The position numbers and the translations under genes were made by a program. Source: CAWGCA01 sp963820955 (GTDB lineage: Bacteria > Pseudomonadota > Gammaproteobacteria > Chromatiales > Chromatiaceae). Taken from it: a stretch of 49,696 bases of DNA. Below are positions 24,820 through 32,721 of this stretch, in pieces (position 1 is the stretch's first letter; every line of letters begins with the position of its first letter). The DNA lies in the NCBI GenBank assembly GCA_963820955.1, contig CAWGCA010000011.1:1-49696 (forward strand), in the 5' to 3' direction. The notes beneath the pieces were generated by a model, which saw only the letters and a list, made by a program, of their open reading frames with translations, did not search any database and had not been told where the DNA came from.

Positions 24820-26020
24820 AGGCAACGTGGTGCGGGTACAAGAGGTCCTCGCGGCGGATCACGGGATTACCATCCCCTACAGCACCTTGACCCGTTGGGT
24901 GCGCGAAGCGGATTTGCGGTCACCGAAACAGCGTACCGGACGTTATCATTTCGGGATGGGTGAGGAGATGCAGTTCGATACCTCGCCGCATCAGCTCAAG
25001 TTGAACGATCGTCCCGTCAAGGCCCAGTGTGCATCCCTGGTGCTCGCCTATTCCCGGCGCGACTTTATCCAATACTACCCATGCTTCACCCGCTTCGAGG
25101 CCAAGGCCTTTCTGCGCGAGGCACTGGACTTTATGGATGGAAGCGCCCGTCGCTGTATGGTTGACAACACCAATGTCGTGGTGGCATCGGGCACTGGACC
25201 CGATGCGCTGATCGCCCCGGAGATGGCCGCCTTCGGGCAGATCTTCGGCTTTGCATTCGTCGCGCATGCCGTCGGCGATGCCAATCGCAGCGCCTATGTC
25301 GAGCGCTCTTTTTACTATGCGGAAAGAAACTTTCTGCCGGGACGCCAATTCGCTTCCTGGGACGACCTGAACGCCCAGGCCCGGGCCTGGTGCGAGCAGA
25401 TCGCCAATCAAAAACCCAAACGCGCCCTCGGCATGAGCCCAGAGGCCGCCTATGTCCTGGAAAAACCCTACTTACTGCCCTTACCGCCGCATCTGCCACC
25501 GGTCTATCAAGCCTGCACCCGCATCGTCGATGTGGAAGGGTATGTCTACCTCGATACCAACCGATATTCTGTACCTGAGCGACTGATCGGAAAAACAGTC
25601 GAGGTGTACAAATATCCGCAGCAGGTGAAGGTCCTGTTTCGTCACCGGGAGGTGGCCGAACACCCCCGGCTGGTGGGCAAACGCGATGCGCAAAGCACGC
25701 TGAAGGAGCACCGCAGACCCAAAAGACGCCAAGCCTATCAGGGGCCTTCCGACGAAGAACGGCAACTGTGCGGACAATCGCAGCTACTGGACCGCTATGT
25801 CAGCGGTTTGAGAAAACGCAGCCCCGGCCGCGGGGTGTCGCGCCTGCGCCGACTGCTGCTCATGCGCCGCACCTATCCCCGGCAGGCCTTTTTTGCCGCC
25901 GTCGAAACGGCGCTGCAGTACGGTCTGTACGACCTGCACCGGCTGGAGCATCTCATCCTGGAACGGGTGGCCGGCGACTTCTTTCAAATCAACCCGGATG
26001 AGGAGGAGCCCGAGTTTTGA
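24617..26020 (+). CDS. istA: IS21-family IstA-type transposase
   Basis: The 467-residue protein has an N-terminal helix-turn-helix (SKGTRIRKIARLLKISRNTV) and an integrase-core catalytic domain with Asp in MQFDTSPHQ, Asp in RCMVDNTNVVV and Glu in AYVERSFYYAERNF, so the DDE triad is complete. It ends in a basic, Arg-rich region and an acidic tail (INPDEEEPEF). It overlaps the ParB-domain gene by 203 bp in the +1 frame. The downstream IstB gene is in the same frame, directly after the TGA. Confidence 0.93.
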   Translation: MIPPEIREAILALNSKGTRIRKIARLLKISRNTVRQAIRQPPPPQGMVEPEIPAHLLEPISEAFVRCEGNVVRVQEVLAADHGITIPYSTLTRWVREADLRSPKQRTGRYHFGMGEEMQFDTSPHQLKLNDRPVKAQCASLVLAYSRRDFIQYYPCFTRFEAKAFLREALDFMDGSARRCMVDNTNVVVASGTGPDALIAPEMAAFGQIFGFAFVAHAVGDANRSAYVERSFYYAERNFLPGRQFASWDDLNAQARAWCEQIANQKPKRALGMSPEAAYVLEKPYLLPLPPHLPPVYQACTRIVDVEGYVYLDTNRYSVPERLIGKTVEVYKYPQQVKVLFRHREVAEHPRLVGKRDAQSTLKEHRRPKRRQAYQGPSDEERQLCGQSQLLDRYVSGLRKRSPGRGVSRLRRLLLMRRTYPRQAFFAAVETALQYGLYDLHRLEHLILERVAGDFFQINPDEEEPEF

Positions 26021-26107
26021 GCGCCCGCTCCCCATGCCCTGAAACAGGAGATCGCCGCCATACGTGAGAAACTCCGAGAGATCCTGCAGGAACTGCACCT
26101 CCAGGGG

Positions 26108-26818
26108 ATGATTGAGGGTCTCGACAAGGTACTGAACCAGGCCGAGAAAAACGCCACCCCGGTGGTCGAAGTCTTCTATCGCCTGGCCCTCGAAGAGCAG
26201 CGGGTGCGCCACGAAAAAAGCCTGGCCAATCGCCTCAAGCAGGCGCGCATGCCTTGGGACTGGACCCTGGAGAGTTTCCCTTTCGCCCAACAGCCCGGCG
26301 TCAACCAAACCCAGATCAAAACACTCGCCGGCATGGACTTTATACGCCGCGCCGAGAATCTGGTACTGATCGGCCCACCCGGTACCGGCAAATCCGGTCT
26401 GGCCTGCAGCCTGCTGCGACAGGCCTGCTTCAACGGCTATCGCTGCCGCTTCTACGATGCCCAGGCCTTGCTGGACGAACTCTATGCCTCACTGGCCGAC
26501 CGCAGCACCCCTCGGCTCCTCAGGCGCCTGAGCAATTATGACGCCCTCTTGATTGACGAAATCGGATATCTGACGCTACGGCCGGAACAAGTCAATGCCT
26601 TCTTCAAACTCTTGGAGCTGCGCTATGCCCGCAAGGCGACGATCTTGACTACGAACTTGGATTACCCCGAGTGGTATGACCTGTTCAAACGTAAACCACT
26701 GGTCGATGCACTCCTCGATCGACTGCGTCACCACTGCATCACCGTGCGCATCGACGGCCCTTCTCTACGTATGCCGGATCAAACAGCTGACCAGCCGACT
26801 CAGGACCTACCCTCATAA
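26108..26818 (+). CDS. istB: IstB-like ATPase of the IS21-like transposon
   Basis: The protein has Walker A (GPPGTGKS at about 93-100) and Walker B (ALLIDEIGYL), and the IstB-typical ILTTNLDYPEW. IstB forms the AAA+ assembly that helps IstA choose targets. The first ATG is at 26108, but the frame is open without stop from the IstA TGA (26020), and the codons just before the ATG (REKLREILQELHLQG) read like the normal IstB N-terminus (LR.L.L.GM). No ATG, GTG or TTG starts them, so a CTG start at 26039 or read-through of the TGA are possible. Confidence 0.9.
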   Translation: MIEGLDKVLNQAEKNATPVVEVFYRLALEEQRVRHEKSLANRLKQARMPWDWTLESFPFAQQPGVNQTQIKTLAGMDFIRRAENLVLIGPPGTGKSGLACSLLRQACFNGYRCRFYDAQALLDELYASLADRSTPRLLRRLSNYDALLIDEIGYLTLRPEQVNAFFKLLELRYARKATILTTNLDYPEWYDLFKRKPLVDALLDRLRHHCITVRIDGPSLRMPDQTADQPTQDLPS

Positions 26819-26842
26819 TCCAAACCAAGGTGAGAATAGACG

Positions 26843-27043
26843 ATGGATGAACAGCGCATGCTAAGCTTCTTGTTTTCCCCTTGTATGTCCGATGAGGCAG
26901 CTTATGAAATCTCTGAATTTCTAGCGGTGCTTAGCCTGGCATTCGAGCAACATTACTTCGCTCAAATCAGGCGGCATTTGCAGGCGATCAATCCCAAACG
27001 AAATGAGCTTTCTGATAACCCCTGGGAAGACAACCCATTCTAG
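26843..27043 (+). CDS. Small acidic protein, fifth gene of the IS21-like transposon
   Basis: The 66-residue protein, MDEQRMLSFLFSPCMSDEAA, continues YEISEFLAVLSLAFEQHYFA and ends WEDNPF. Predicted mostly helical and soluble. I recall small proteins with the EQHYFAQIRR motif at the end of comparable IS21-like sets, so it is probably a conserved part of the element. No known function. It lies 24 bp after istB, inside the right inverted repeat. Confidence 0.6.
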   Translation: MDEQRMLSFLFSPCMSDEAAYEISEFLAVLSLAFEQHYFAQIRRHLQAINPKRNELSDNPWEDNPF

Positions 27044-27239
27044 TCGGGAAATCCTTTCCTCAGATTGCTGGCTAATTTATCTCTCACGCCTGACTCTTCC
27101 AACCAACCGTTCGCCATTCCTGTCCTTCTTTCCTTATCCCGCTCGCAACAAGTGCGCAGCCAGTGGGTCAATTATTTTGAGCATTTCCGGGTCAGGTTTT
27201 TTTAGCGTCAAAGAGCTTAATCTACAGCAGCTCTTAAAC

Positions 27240-27265
27240 GGCGGCCTCAGGACCGCCTTTTTTTA
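27240..27265 (+). terminator. Rho-independent terminator, probably displaced from the gene at 22378
   Basis: GGCGGCCTCAGGACCGCC is followed by seven T residues. It lies outside the right end of the IS21-like element, and the sorted-protein gene ending at 23019 has no terminator of its own. The rest of 27266-27493 holds no gene. Confidence 0.75.
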
Positions 27266-27493
27266 TTGCGAACAGCAAATTTTGGCCGATCTAGGGCGTA
27301 GAGGTGAGCAAATCCCGGGGGAGTTAGTCGGATGTCTCTGATAGTTCATTCAACACTTCAGACGACTATCAGCCAGCTCAGATAACAATCTCATCAGGGT
27401 GCTGATAGCCATTACAAGATGAAGTGCTCTCTATCATCCTGCTACCATTCCATACCACTGTCGCCAAATTGAGCAACCCTTTGCTGAATCTTT

Positions 27494-28573
27494 ATGAGTG
27501 CACAATGTGAAACGACCGCAAAGCGTGCTACCGGGGCATCGATGAGCCTCTTCGAGCGCTGGCTTTCCCTATGGGTAGCGCTCTGCATCGTCGCCGGTGT
27601 GGTGTTGGGTCAACTGTTCCCGACGCCGTTCCGAGTCCTCGGCCGTATGGAGGTAACTCAGGTTAATCTCCCTGTCGGCCTGCTGATCTGGGTGATGATC
27701 ATCCCGATGCTGATGAAGGTCGATTTCAGTGCGCTCCATCGGGTGAGGGAGCACTGGCGTGGTATAGGTATCACTCTGTTCGTCAACTGGGCGGTAAAAC
27801 CCTTTTCAATGGCGCTGCTCGCCTGGCTTTTCATCCGCCACGGCTTCGCCCCTTGGCTTCCTGCGGAACAGCTCGACAGCTATGTCGCTGGGCTCATTCT
27901 CCTTGCCGCCGCCCCTTGCACCGCCATGGTCTTTGTGTGGAGCCGGCTCTCTGGTGGCGACCCCTACTTCACCCTCACCCAGGTGGCGCTCAACGACACC
28001 ATCATGATCTTTGCTTTCGCCCCTATCGTCGGTCTGCTCTTGGGACTCTCTGCCATCATCGTACCTTGGGCCACCCTATTCACCTCCGTGGTGCTCTACA
28101 TAATCATCCCGGTCATTCTTGCCCAAGTGTGGCGCCACGTCCTGCTGCAACAGGGACAGACGAAATTAGATGCCACTCTAGCCACCCTCGGCCACCTTTC
28201 CATCCTGGCGCTGCTCGCCACCCTGGTGCTGCTTTTCGCGCTCCAGGGCGAAGCGATCATTAAGCAACCGCTGATCATTGCGCTCCTCGCTGTACCGATC
28301 CTGATCCAGGTCTTCTTCAACTCAGGGCTGGCCTACTGGCTGAACCGTAAGGCGGGTGAGCAGCACAGCGTCGCTTGCCCCTCCGCGTTGATTGGCGCCT
28401 CCAATTTCTTCGAACTGGCGGTGGCTGCGGCGATCTCCTTGTTCGGCTTTGAATCAGGAGCTGCCCTGGCTACGGTGGTCGGCGTGCTCATCGAAGTGCC
28501 GGTGATGCTGCTGGTGGTGAAGATCGTCAATCAGAGCAAAGGATGGTATGAGACAGGCCTTCCCTCGCCCTGA
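27494..28573 (+). CDS. acr3: ACR3-family arsenite efflux permease
   Basis: The 359-residue inner-membrane protein has about ten hydrophobic segments and the ACR3 signatures: VMIIPMLMKVDF at about 67-78, the essential cysteine Cys142 in AAAPCTAMVFVWS, and ALNDTIMIF. It exports arsenite using the proton motive force. The usual partners (ArsR, ArsC, ArsH) are not beside it. No strong ribosome-binding site before ATG 27494, so an in-frame ATG at 27542 (MSLFERW) may be the real start; the conserved part begins there. Confidence 0.93.
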   Translation: MSAQCETTAKRATGASMSLFERWLSLWVALCIVAGVVLGQLFPTPFRVLGRMEVTQVNLPVGLLIWVMIIPMLMKVDFSALHRVREHWRGIGITLFVNWAVKPFSMALLAWLFIRHGFAPWLPAEQLDSYVAGLILLAAAPCTAMVFVWSRLSGGDPYFTLTQVALNDTIMIFAFAPIVGLLLGLSAIIVPWATLFTSVVLYIIIPVILAQVWRHVLLQQGQTKLDATLATLGHLSILALLATLVLLFALQGEAIIKQPLIIALLAVPILIQVFFNSGLAYWLNRKAGEQHSVACPSALIGASNFFELAVAAAISLFGFESGAALATVVGVLIEVPVMLLVVKIVNQSKGWYETGLPSP

Positions 28574-28689
28574 ATATCGGAAAGTCAATCCGCGCCACGA
28601 AGCTAATAACAACAGCCTGCACTAACGCACAAGAGGATTATGTGCCTTGCCCTTTGCGCTGACGACTGCTACACACACTTTTGGCTGGC

Positions 28690-28760
28690 TACGCCTATTG
28701 CGGCGCAGGATTGCGACAAGTAATTCCTGAGTAATCTACTGAGATGACTCGAGACGACCC
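28690..28760 (-). repeat. Dispersed repeat, single arm (tail type II)
   Basis: CTACGCCTATTGCGGCGCAG, then GTAATTCCTGAGTAATCTAC and TGAGATGACTCGAGACGACC. It lies between acr3 and the IS66 element; 28574-28689 has no gene. Confidence 0.75.
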
Positions 28761-28901
28761 ACTGCCGCCGTTCAGGTCTGCCGCGCTGAACGACCGGTCT
28801 GTAGCAGGAACAGCGTAAGCGTCTTGCGAATTACCTCTTTCCGAGGCTTTGTGTATTCCACATGATGAGCCCATCGTACATCGACACACCGGGGGTCCAT
28901 C

Positions 28902-29237
28902 ATGAAACGGAGCGTATCGAAAAGAGAGGAAGATCGCCAGCGTTGGCTTGACCGAATAAACGCCTGGCAGAATAGCGATCAATCCCAAAAGGCGTTTTGC
29001 AAAGAACATCAACTGGGATACGCGTCTTTCCGGAGATGGCGCCGGATATTAAAAGCGGAAGATGCCAAGGTAGCCGTGTTTCCTGGTGAACCAGTTCGCT
29101 TTCTACCAGTGAATGTGCAGGAGCCGATTTCCTCGAATCTGATGATACACATCCAGAATGATCTGCGTATTGAAGTAGTGCCTGGATTCAATCTACAGCT
29201 TCTCCAGCAGGTCCTCCAGGTGTTGCGAGCATCATGA
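28902..29237 (+). CDS. tnpA: IS66 accessory protein TnpA
   Basis: The 111-residue protein has an N-terminal helix-turn-helix (RINAWQNSDQSQKAFCKEHQ, then LGYASFRRWRR) and the short beta-type end (IEVVPGFNLQLLQQVLQVL) of IS66 TnpA. It is a DNA-binding accessory protein needed for IS66 transposition. Its stop overlaps the tnpB start by 4 bp, so the two are translationally coupled. Confidence 0.92.
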   Translation: MKRSVSKREEDRQRWLDRINAWQNSDQSQKAFCKEHQLGYASFRRWRRILKAEDAKVAVFPGEPVRFLPVNVQEPISSNLMIHIQNDLRIEVVPGFNLQLLQQVLQVLRAS

Positions 29238-29587
29238 TTTCGTTTGGTTCAAACACCAAGGTTTATCTGGCAACCGGTCCCACCGATATGCGCAAAGCGG
29301 TGAATGGACTAATGGTACTGGTCGAGGATGTTCTGCAAGCGGATCCTTTCTCCAGTCATCTGTTCGTTTTCTGCAACCGGTTGCGCGATAAAATCAAGAT
29401 CCTGTATTGGCACAATAATGGCTTCTGGCTGTTGTACCGGCGTCTGGAAAAGCAACGCTTTTGGTGGCCGGGCACGCATGAGAACGTTGCCCTGGAGATC
29501 TCGACACGCGAACTGAGCTGGTTACTCGATGGGCTGGATATCACGCGGGTCGAGGCGCATAAAGCGACGACTTATTCTCTGTTTTGA
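29234..29587 (+). CDS. tnpB: IS66 accessory protein TnpB
   Basis: The 117-residue protein shows the IS66 Orf2 signature: VYLATGPTDMRKAVNGL near the start, then FVFCNRLRDKIKILYWHNNG and FWLLYRRLEKQRFWWP. Full length. Overlaps tnpA and lies 48 bp before tnpC. The name is that of the IS66 accessory protein, unrelated to the RNA-guided TnpB. Confidence 0.95.
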   Translation: MISFGSNTKVYLATGPTDMRKAVNGLMVLVEDVLQADPFSSHLFVFCNRLRDKIKILYWHNNGFWLLYRRLEKQRFWWPGTHENVALEISTRELSWLLDGLDITRVEAHKATTYSLF

Positions 29588-29635
29588 CAGGTTATATTGC
29601 TGCTGAATGCCAGCCTGTTTGTTATAATTCCGTGC

Positions 29636-31237
29636 ATGAATCCAGCGGCCTTTTCTCTTCCCAGCGACCCCGATCAGCTCAAGGAGGAAGTGGTTAAACT
29701 GCAAGGTGCCGTCAAGGAAAAAGAACAAACGATTGCCGAGAAAGAGCAGCGCATCGAACAACTGCTCGATTACATTCTGTTGTTGCGCAAACGCCAGTTT
29801 GGCGCCAGTGCGGATCGTCCGAACAAGGATCAGTTCAATCTGTTCGACGAAGCCGAACTGGAACAGCTGTTGGCGGACCTGGATATACCAGATCCGACGG
29901 ACTCTGAAGCAACTGCAAAAGAGAAGACAGAGAAGCAACGCAAGAAACCAGTCCGCCGCCCACTGCCTGCGCATTTCGATCGAGTAGAGAAGATTATCGA
30001 CCTCTCCGATGAACAGAAGGCGGAGATGGGGGATGATTGGACCTTCATTGGCTACGACACATCAGAGCAACTGGCGGTCATTCCACAGCAGCACTATGTG
30101 ATTGTCTACAAGCGTGCCAAGTATGTTCCCGGTAATGACGAGGTTGTCGGTGCTCAAGAGGGTGTGAGAATCGCACCTCGCCCGGATCAGATCCTTCCCA
30201 AGTCGATAGCCCACCGCTCGCTGATTGCCGATGTGGTGGTTCGCAAGTTCGTCGATGGTCTGCCGTTCTACCGTCAGGAAGCAATCTATGCCCGAGAGGG
30301 CATCGATCTGAGCCGTCAGACGATGAGTGGCTGGGTGATACAACTGCATGAGCGGCTATCACCGCTGATGGCGGTTATGAAGCGACTGCTTTATGAGGGC
30401 CGGGTGATCCAGATCGACGAAACCCGTTTGCAGGTACTCAATGAACCGGGGCGGGAAAATACCCAATTGTCGTACATGTGGGTCTATGGGGGTGGTCAAC
30501 CGGACAGGCCGGTGATCTGGTATCAATATGCCGACACCCGCAGTGGTGATGTGCCCTTGGAATTTCTCGCTTCTCAGGAAGAAGATTCCCTGGAAGGTGC
30601 GATGTATCTGGTGACCGACGGCTACGAGGGGTATAACGCGCTGTCCAAGACCCCTGGCATCTTGGGACATTGCGCCTGTTGGGCGCACGCGAGGAGAAAG
30701 TTTGTCGATGCGACCCATGGACGGAAGAATAGCGCGGCTGCCCATCAGATGGTGGCCTTGATCCGCAAGCTGTATCAGGTCGAGCGTGCCGCCGAGGAGA
30801 AGACGGCGGAGGCCCGAAAAGCGATCCGCCAGGCGCAGGCCGAACCAATCCTGGAGAAGATTAAGTCCTGGCTCGATGAGAAAGTGGGACAGGTGCTGCC
30901 GAAGAGTCCGTTGGGGGTGGCGGTCGCCTATACCCTGGGGTTGTGGCCGAAGCTGATCACCTATCTCGAAGACGGAAACATCCCCATCGATAACAACGAA
31001 ATTGAAAACGCCATCAGACCTTTTGTGATAGGCAGGAAAAATTTTCTCTTCTCTGGCAGCCCTCGGGGAGCGGATGCCAGTGCCACCCTATACACTTTGG
31101 TAGAATCCGCCAAGGCGAATGATCTCGAACCCTGGGCCTATCTGAACTATCTGTTCGAGAAACTGCCAGCGACCAAATCGGAGCAGGCGTTACTGGCCTT
31201 GCTACCGCAGAATTTGAAAACGGAAGACCTGAAATAA
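29636..31237 (+). CDS. tnpC: IS66-family transposase TnpC
   Basis: I chose the ATG at 29636 (MNPAAFSLPSDPDQLKEEVV), where the leucine-rich coiled coil begins. After the coiled coil (about 10-50) come the IS66 N-terminal helix region (LRKRQFGASADRP), a zinc-finger-like stretch that lacks the usual cysteines, and the DDE domain with Asp in IQIDETRLQVL, Asp in LVTDGYEGYN and Glu in IDNNEIENAIRPF. The end (AYLNYLFEKLP) is typical of the family. 533 residues, full length and unbroken. Confidence 0.95.
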   Translation: MNPAAFSLPSDPDQLKEEVVKLQGAVKEKEQTIAEKEQRIEQLLDYILLLRKRQFGASADRPNKDQFNLFDEAELEQLLADLDIPDPTDSEATAKEKTEKQRKKPVRRPLPAHFDRVEKIIDLSDEQKAEMGDDWTFIGYDTSEQLAVIPQQHYVIVYKRAKYVPGNDEVVGAQEGVRIAPRPDQILPKSIAHRSLIADVVVRKFVDGLPFYRQEAIYAREGIDLSRQTMSGWVIQLHERLSPLMAVMKRLLYEGRVIQIDETRLQVLNEPGRENTQLSYMWVYGGGQPDRPVIWYQYADTRSGDVPLEFLASQEEDSLEGAMYLVTDGYEGYNALSKTPGILGHCACWAHARRKFVDATHGRKNSAAAHQMVALIRKLYQVERAAEEKTAEARKAIRQAQAEPILEKIKSWLDEKVGQVLPKSPLGVAVAYTLGLWPKLITYLEDGNIPIDNNEIENAIRPFVIGRKNFLFSGSPRGADASATLYTLVESAKANDLEPWAYLNYLFEKLPATKSEQALLALLPQNLKTEDLK

Positions 31238-31369
31238 TTGGGTCAATCCCGCAGTTTCCCAGACGCTTACGGAACAGCCGTTCCCGATCAAGCTTTTCGG
31301 CAATCATGATGCATGAAAGGTGGATGTGGCGAATTGGCGCATTCGCGCTAGACCAGCCAGTTAACGCCC

Positions 31370-31398
31370 AAAAAAGGCGGTCCCCGGAGGGACCGCCA
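31370..31398 (-). terminator. Rho-independent terminator on the minus strand
   Basis: Minus strand: GGCGGTCCCTCCGGGGACCG then CC and a T-run. It is about 110 bp past the stop codon of the lectin-like gene at 31506, which it probably serves. Confidence 0.75.
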
Positions 31399-31505
31399 TG
31401 GTTAATCTTGAATAGGGTTATACAGATTCTGACTAGATAGGTTGATCATCGTGTATAAGGCGTTATACAAACCTATCGAATCTTCCGGTATGGGGCGCGA
31501 AGTGT

Positions 31506-32150
31506 TCAATCTGCGGCAAAGCAATAGAACTTACCGGCGCCTCCAGTAATTTTAAGACCTTCCTGGCTGCAACCACGACTTGGGTGCGCAGAACTCCACG
31601 AAGTATTTCCACCACCGTGACGATCATGATGACCAACCTGCGCACTTCCCTTGTCGCTGCTTGTCCAATTATTGCAGGTGTGGTCGGTTTCATCCGGGAA
31701 GTATGCGGTACCATCATCCATGCTGCCTGTCAGAATGTCATGCTCATTGGGCTTGTCACCACGACCCTTAATGCGATTACCCGATTCGTCGAGAGCGGTT
31801 TCCAGCGTAATAGTCTTATTATACAGGTGCAGGTCGGTCGGGTTGGTTGCGATCAGCATGCCGTGGGCGTTGTACCAAGGCCCGTTACCGATACGTGAAC
31901 GGGCAGATATTCCGCGTTTGCCGTCCTCTTCTGTACTCAGATAGGCCCGCCAGTCTCGACTACCTGCACCCGCTGCCGACGCAAGCTTTTTGCAATGCGC
32001 ATCTGCGCCTGCTAGACCACCTAGATCGGCACCCTTACCCATGCCCACACTTGTAACGAAAAAGCCCATCGGCCTTTCCTCGGCATTCACCGACAGCGAA
32101 CCAAGTAGTACGCTGACACCAAGTATTGTTCTGATAACCTTATTTTTCAT
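31506..32150 (-). CDS. Secreted lectin-like protein (endostatin/C-type-lectin-like fold)
   Basis: The 214-residue protein has a signal peptide (ILGVSVLLGSLSVNA) and a mature part beginning EERPMGFFVTSVG. The pattern GGLAGADAHCKKLASAAGAG, with RDWRAYLST and IGNGPWYNAHG, is what I recall for bacterial proteins annotated as lectin with an endostatin-like fold. Four cysteines (HCKKL, TCNNW, GCSQE, YCFAA) suggest two disulfides as in C-type lectins. Probably periplasmic or secreted; the ligand is unknown. There is no PEP-CTERM-type tail. Confidence 0.75.
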   Translation of the reverse strand: MKNKVIRTILGVSVLLGSLSVNAEERPMGFFVTSVGMGKGADLGGLAGADAHCKKLASAAGAGSRDWRAYLSTEEDGKRGISARSRIGNGPWYNAHGMLIATNPTDLHLYNKTITLETALDESGNRIKGRGDKPNEHDILTGSMDDGTAYFPDETDHTCNNWTSSDKGSAQVGHHDRHGGGNTSWSSAHPSRGCSQEGLKITGGAGKFYCFAAD

Positions 32151-32330
32151 AGAGTATTCTCCCTTGGTAGTTTCATTATTTTACATATTCAATTGGGTAC
32201 GGCCCAATCGAGTATAGCGAATATCGCCTTGGGGTCGAAGGACTGAGACGAGAGGCTCCTCCGCCATGAGGTCCGCTTAGCGCATGGAGCGGCGGTCGTT
32301 GGTGCCAACTACCCTGAACGGTTGTTCCTG

Positions 32331-32438
32331 GCCGGACTGCCTTATCAATCGATCTTATCACCACTTAAACCCAATCAGTGAAACATAGCGCCCGGTAATT
32401 CCTGAGTGATTTACTGCAATGACGGTACCCGACCCAAA
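32331..32438 (-). repeat. Dispersed repeat, single arm (tail type I), well preserved
   Basis: GGCCGGACTGCCTTATCAAT, CTTATCACCACTTAAACCCA, AGTGAAACATAGCGCCCGGT, then AATTCCTGAGTGATTTACTG and CAATGACGGTACCCGACCCA. This is among the best copies and was used as the type I reference. The rest of 32151-32721 shows no gene. Confidence 0.85.
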
Positions 32439-32721
32439 CCCGACGGTCACGCACCCGACTTGCGATAGTCCGCTTCCAGTAGTAGAGGAGACGGTCGAAA
32501 AATTAGCACGAGTGACGGCCCATCGGCCAAAGCCGTCTTTAACGCTGCTAGCTTCCCGCGACCGCTGTGGGCTCATCTCCGGACACAGGCCAAAAACCTC
32601 GAAGAGCGGCGGCTTTTTGACTACCCTTCGGACCAGAGTCGACCCACGTCACCCGCTGGGTGGGCCCGGAACGTCTGCTCCTGACCAGGTTTTTCTTGAT
32701 GAACCCAAGAGCAGCTAGGAC

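Larger units (their letters stand above)
23050..27183. mobile_element. IS21-like five-gene transposon with a ParB-domain protein
   Basis: Imperfect inverted repeats TACTCACCAAAATTGACCC (23050 onwards) and the complement at 27163-27183 both hold AATTGACCCAC, so they are read as the ends; exact limits and the target duplication are not settled. All five genes inside run on the plus strand: a zinc-finger-like protein, a ParB-domain protein, IstA, IstB and a small acidic protein. I recall related sets in other beta/gammaproteobacteria, but the role of the extra genes is not described to my knowledge. Confidence 0.75.
28815..31270. mobile_element. Complete IS66-family insertion sequence, 2456 bp
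   Basis: Ends begin GTAAGCGTCT on both sides, the IS66 terminal signature, and the 8-bp duplication GGAACAGC flanks exactly (28807-28814 and 31271-31278). It holds the standard tnpA-tnpB-tnpC set on the plus strand, all intact. Confidence 0.95.

Noticed and set aside
25784..26308. A 174-codon minus-strand open frame across the istA/istB junction
   Set aside because: It is antisense to two conserved genes and has no start signal.
32419..32718. A 99-codon plus-strand open frame upstream of the IS4-type element
   Set aside because: It starts inside a dispersed repeat and shows no protein-like pattern.
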